A stretch of 64,000 bases of DNA, from positions 1 to 64,000 of the forward strand of contig NZ_AKIZ01000041.1 of assembly GCF_000282595.1 (NCBI RefSeq), read 5' to 3'. The position numbers and the translations under genes are program-made. This document shows positions 62,621 to 64,000 of this stretch, piece by piece; the stretch's first letter is position 1; every line of letters starts with the position of its first letter. The notes beneath the pieces were generated by a model. It was not told the origin of the DNA and did no database searches. It saw nothing but the letters and a program-made list of their open reading frames with translations. The stretch is from Phyllobacterium sp. YR531. GTDB lineage: Bacteria; Pseudomonadota; Alphaproteobacteria; Rhizobiales; Rhizobiaceae.

Positions 62621-63100
62621 ATGAATCCGACACCGACAGGTCGCCTTGATGGGAACAATCTGATCCTCATACGCACGTTCGCTGCCGATATCTCTGATGT
62701 CTGGTCGAGCGTCACCAAGTCCGAAGAAACGGCACTTTGGTTTGGCCCTTGGGAGGGCGACGCGGGACCGGGAAACCTTGTGCGCATACAGCTGGTTTAC
62801 GAGAAGGGTAAGCCGTGGGCGAAAATGATGATTGAAGAATGTGAGGCGCCAAACCGCTTGGTAGTTACCATGAAGGATGATTTTGGCGATTGGCGCATTA
62901 CACTCTCCCTAAAACAAAACGGCGATACGACAGAGTTGCGTTTTGTGCAGCACCTGAGCGACCGGAAGCTCGCTGGAGACGTTGGCCCCGGCTGGGAATA
63001 CTATCTGGACATGTTGGTTGCTGCGCGCGAAGGCAATGCGTTGCCATCATTCGACGATTACTATCCTTCGCAGAAAGCGCACTATTTGGAAGGCTTGTAA
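62621..63100 (+). CDS. SRPBCC/AHSA1-domain protein
   Basis: A 159-residue START-like hydrophobic-pocket protein. DISDVWSSVTKSEETALWFGPW, then PNRLVVTMKDDFGDWRITLSL and the C-terminal GPGWEYYLDMLVA are typical of the Aha1-like subgroup, which is often called ATPase activator-like though the bacterial role is unknown. The Shine-Dalgarno is CAGGAAA seven bases before the ATG. It is convergent with the LysR gene. Confidence 0.85.
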   Translation: MNPTPTGRLDGNNLILIRTFAADISDVWSSVTKSEETALWFGPWEGDAGPGNLVRIQLVYEKGKPWAKMMIEECEAPNRLVVTMKDDFGDWRITLSLKQNGDTTELRFVQHLSDRKLAGDVGPGWEYYLDMLVAAREGNALPSFDDYYPSQKAHYLEGL

Positions 63101-63136
63101 TGCCTTGGGCTGTTCCAGTGTGTTGATGCCGATAAT

Positions 63137-64000
63137 TTATGCCGGGACCGCCAAACGCGCTGCGAGGGACTTGCTGAGAAAGTCGATAAAGACTCGTACC
63201 TTGAATGGCAGGTATCTGGCGGGCGGGAACATCGCGTAGATCGACATTTCAGGGGCGCGATAATCAGGTAGAACTTCCCGTAAGCTATCATTACGCAAGT
63301 ATGACTCGACGATGAAAGTCGGAAGCAAAGCGATACCACACCCTTCAAGAGCCGCGTCGCGCATTACTTCGCCATTGTTGCTACACAAGCGCCAAGGCAC
63401 TGGAATCCAATGATCTCCATCCGGCCCGGTAAGTTTCCATTGCAGCCCCGTTGCGAGATAACCGTAGTTTAGGCAGACATGATTTCGCAACTCTCTTGGG
63501 TGTTTCAGCACATCTGCTTGCTCCAGATAGGTCGGAGATGCGCATATGACCCTTGTCACGGATGCGATTCTTTGGGAAACCAAGTTGGGTGGAGGCACGT
63601 CCGTTAAACGAAGCGTGACGTCGAACCCCTCCTGCACAGTATCCAACTGCTGATCACTCAGGATAAGTTGCACCTGCAGGTCTGGATGCTGGGCCATAAA
63701 TTGAGCAATCAAACGACCAAGGAACTTTGTCCCGAACGACATTGGGGCGTTCACATGCAGCAGACCGCGGGCTTGGGACTGGAATTGTGATATCGATGTC
63801 TCAGCGTCTTCGATTTCGGCCAAAATTGCCAGACACCGGTCGTAGTAGCGCTGGCCTGCTTCTGTAGGTGTTGCACTCTGAGTGGTGCGATTTAGTAACT
63901 GGACGCCGAGCTCAATTTCAAGATCAATCACATATTTGCTGACTGCGGATCGGGACAGGCGCATCTCTCTTGCAGCTTCACTAAAGCTGCCGTGATTCAC
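63137..64000 (-). CDS. LysR-family transcriptional regulator (5' end outside the window)
   Basis: 287 residues are visible of a LysR regulator of about 305. The helix-turn-helix SFSEAAREMRLSRSAVSKYV is at the window edge, followed by the linker helix and the effector-binding domain (LLHVNAPMSFG, FDVTLRLTDVPPPNLV, GCGIALLPTFIVESYL). The frame begins with GTG at the edge, but the usual 15-20 residues before SFSEAA are missing, so the true start lies beyond 64000. The target is unknown. Confidence 0.9.
   Translation of the reverse strand: MNHGSFSEAAREMRLSRSAVSKYVIDLEIELGVQLLNRTTQSATPTEAGQRYYDRCLAILAEIEDAETSISQFQSQARGLLHVNAPMSFGTKFLGRLIAQFMAQHPDLQVQLILSDQQLDTVQEGFDVTLRLTDVPPPNLVSQRIASVTRVICASPTYLEQADVLKHPRELRNHVCLNYGYLATGLQWKLTGPDGDHWIPVPWRLCSNNGEVMRDAALEGCGIALLPTFIVESYLRNDSLREVLPDYRAPEMSIYAMFPPARYLPFKVRVFIDFLSKSLAARLAVPA

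Overview
The window is chromosomal DNA from an alphaproteobacterium of the order Hyphomicrobiales (Rhizobiales), most like the Brucella/Ochrobactrum/Pseudochrobactrum group. The evidence is the run ispD(F)-dusB-ntrB-ntrC-ntrY-ntrX-trkA-dat-hfq-hflX-mazG on the left and rlpA-dac-tmk-holB-metG-tatD-PhnP-like on the right, both typical of that order, together with the protein sequences themselves. No transposase, integrase, phage gene or CRISPR array was seen. One tRNA (Ser, anticodon UGA) is present.

Left block (1-15.9 kb). A 5' fragment of ispD(F) diverges from dusB. dusB overlaps ntrB, followed by ntrC. A DUF1993 gene and a GGDEF gene on the minus strand separate this from ntrY-ntrX-trkA. A metallo-hydrolase, a lactonase-like propeller protein and a D-amino-acid aminotransferase follow, then hfq-hflX, and mazG converges on them. 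This block covers nitrogen signalling, K+ uptake and RNA chaperone functions.

Central block (16-47 kb) is a type VI secretion system of the rhizobial 'imp' kind. The sheath and baseplate genes tssA-tssB-tssC-(second tssC)-tagJ-tssE-tssF-tssG run leftward from 43 kb. tssH(clpV), hcp and an OmpA-like gene run rightward from the same divergent region. The membrane-complex genes tagH1-tssJ-tssK-tssL-tssM-tagF/PP2C run leftward from 25.7 kb. Between the two leftward operons lies a 10-kb module: a secreted caspase-fold protease, a membrane-anchored M23+SLT peptidoglycan hydrolase, a second FHA/TagH protein, a secreted DUF1036 protein, a PP2C phosphatase and a PpkA-type Ser/Thr kinase. The phosphorylation pathway (PpkA, PppA, two FHA proteins, TagF) is complete, and TagF is fused to a second PP2C domain that has lost most of its metal-binding residues. 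No vgrG, PAAR or recognisable effector/immunity pair lies in the window, so the spike and cargo must be encoded elsewhere.

Right block (47-64 kb). A bidirectional terminator ends the T6SS region. A ferric-iron ABC transporter (ATPase, binding protein, permease) follows on the minus strand, with an 18-bp near-palindrome in its promoter region and a stem-loop after the binding-protein gene. Next come a GNAT acetyltransferase, a small P-loop ATPase, an AhpD-like protein, a YbaK protein, a PhnP-like hydrolase, tatD, metG, an M50 membrane protease, holB, tmk, an S11 D,D-carboxypeptidase homologue and rlpA. The S11 protein lacks both the nucleophilic serine and the KTG lysine. tRNA-Ser, an AHSA1-like protein and a truncated LysR regulator end the window.
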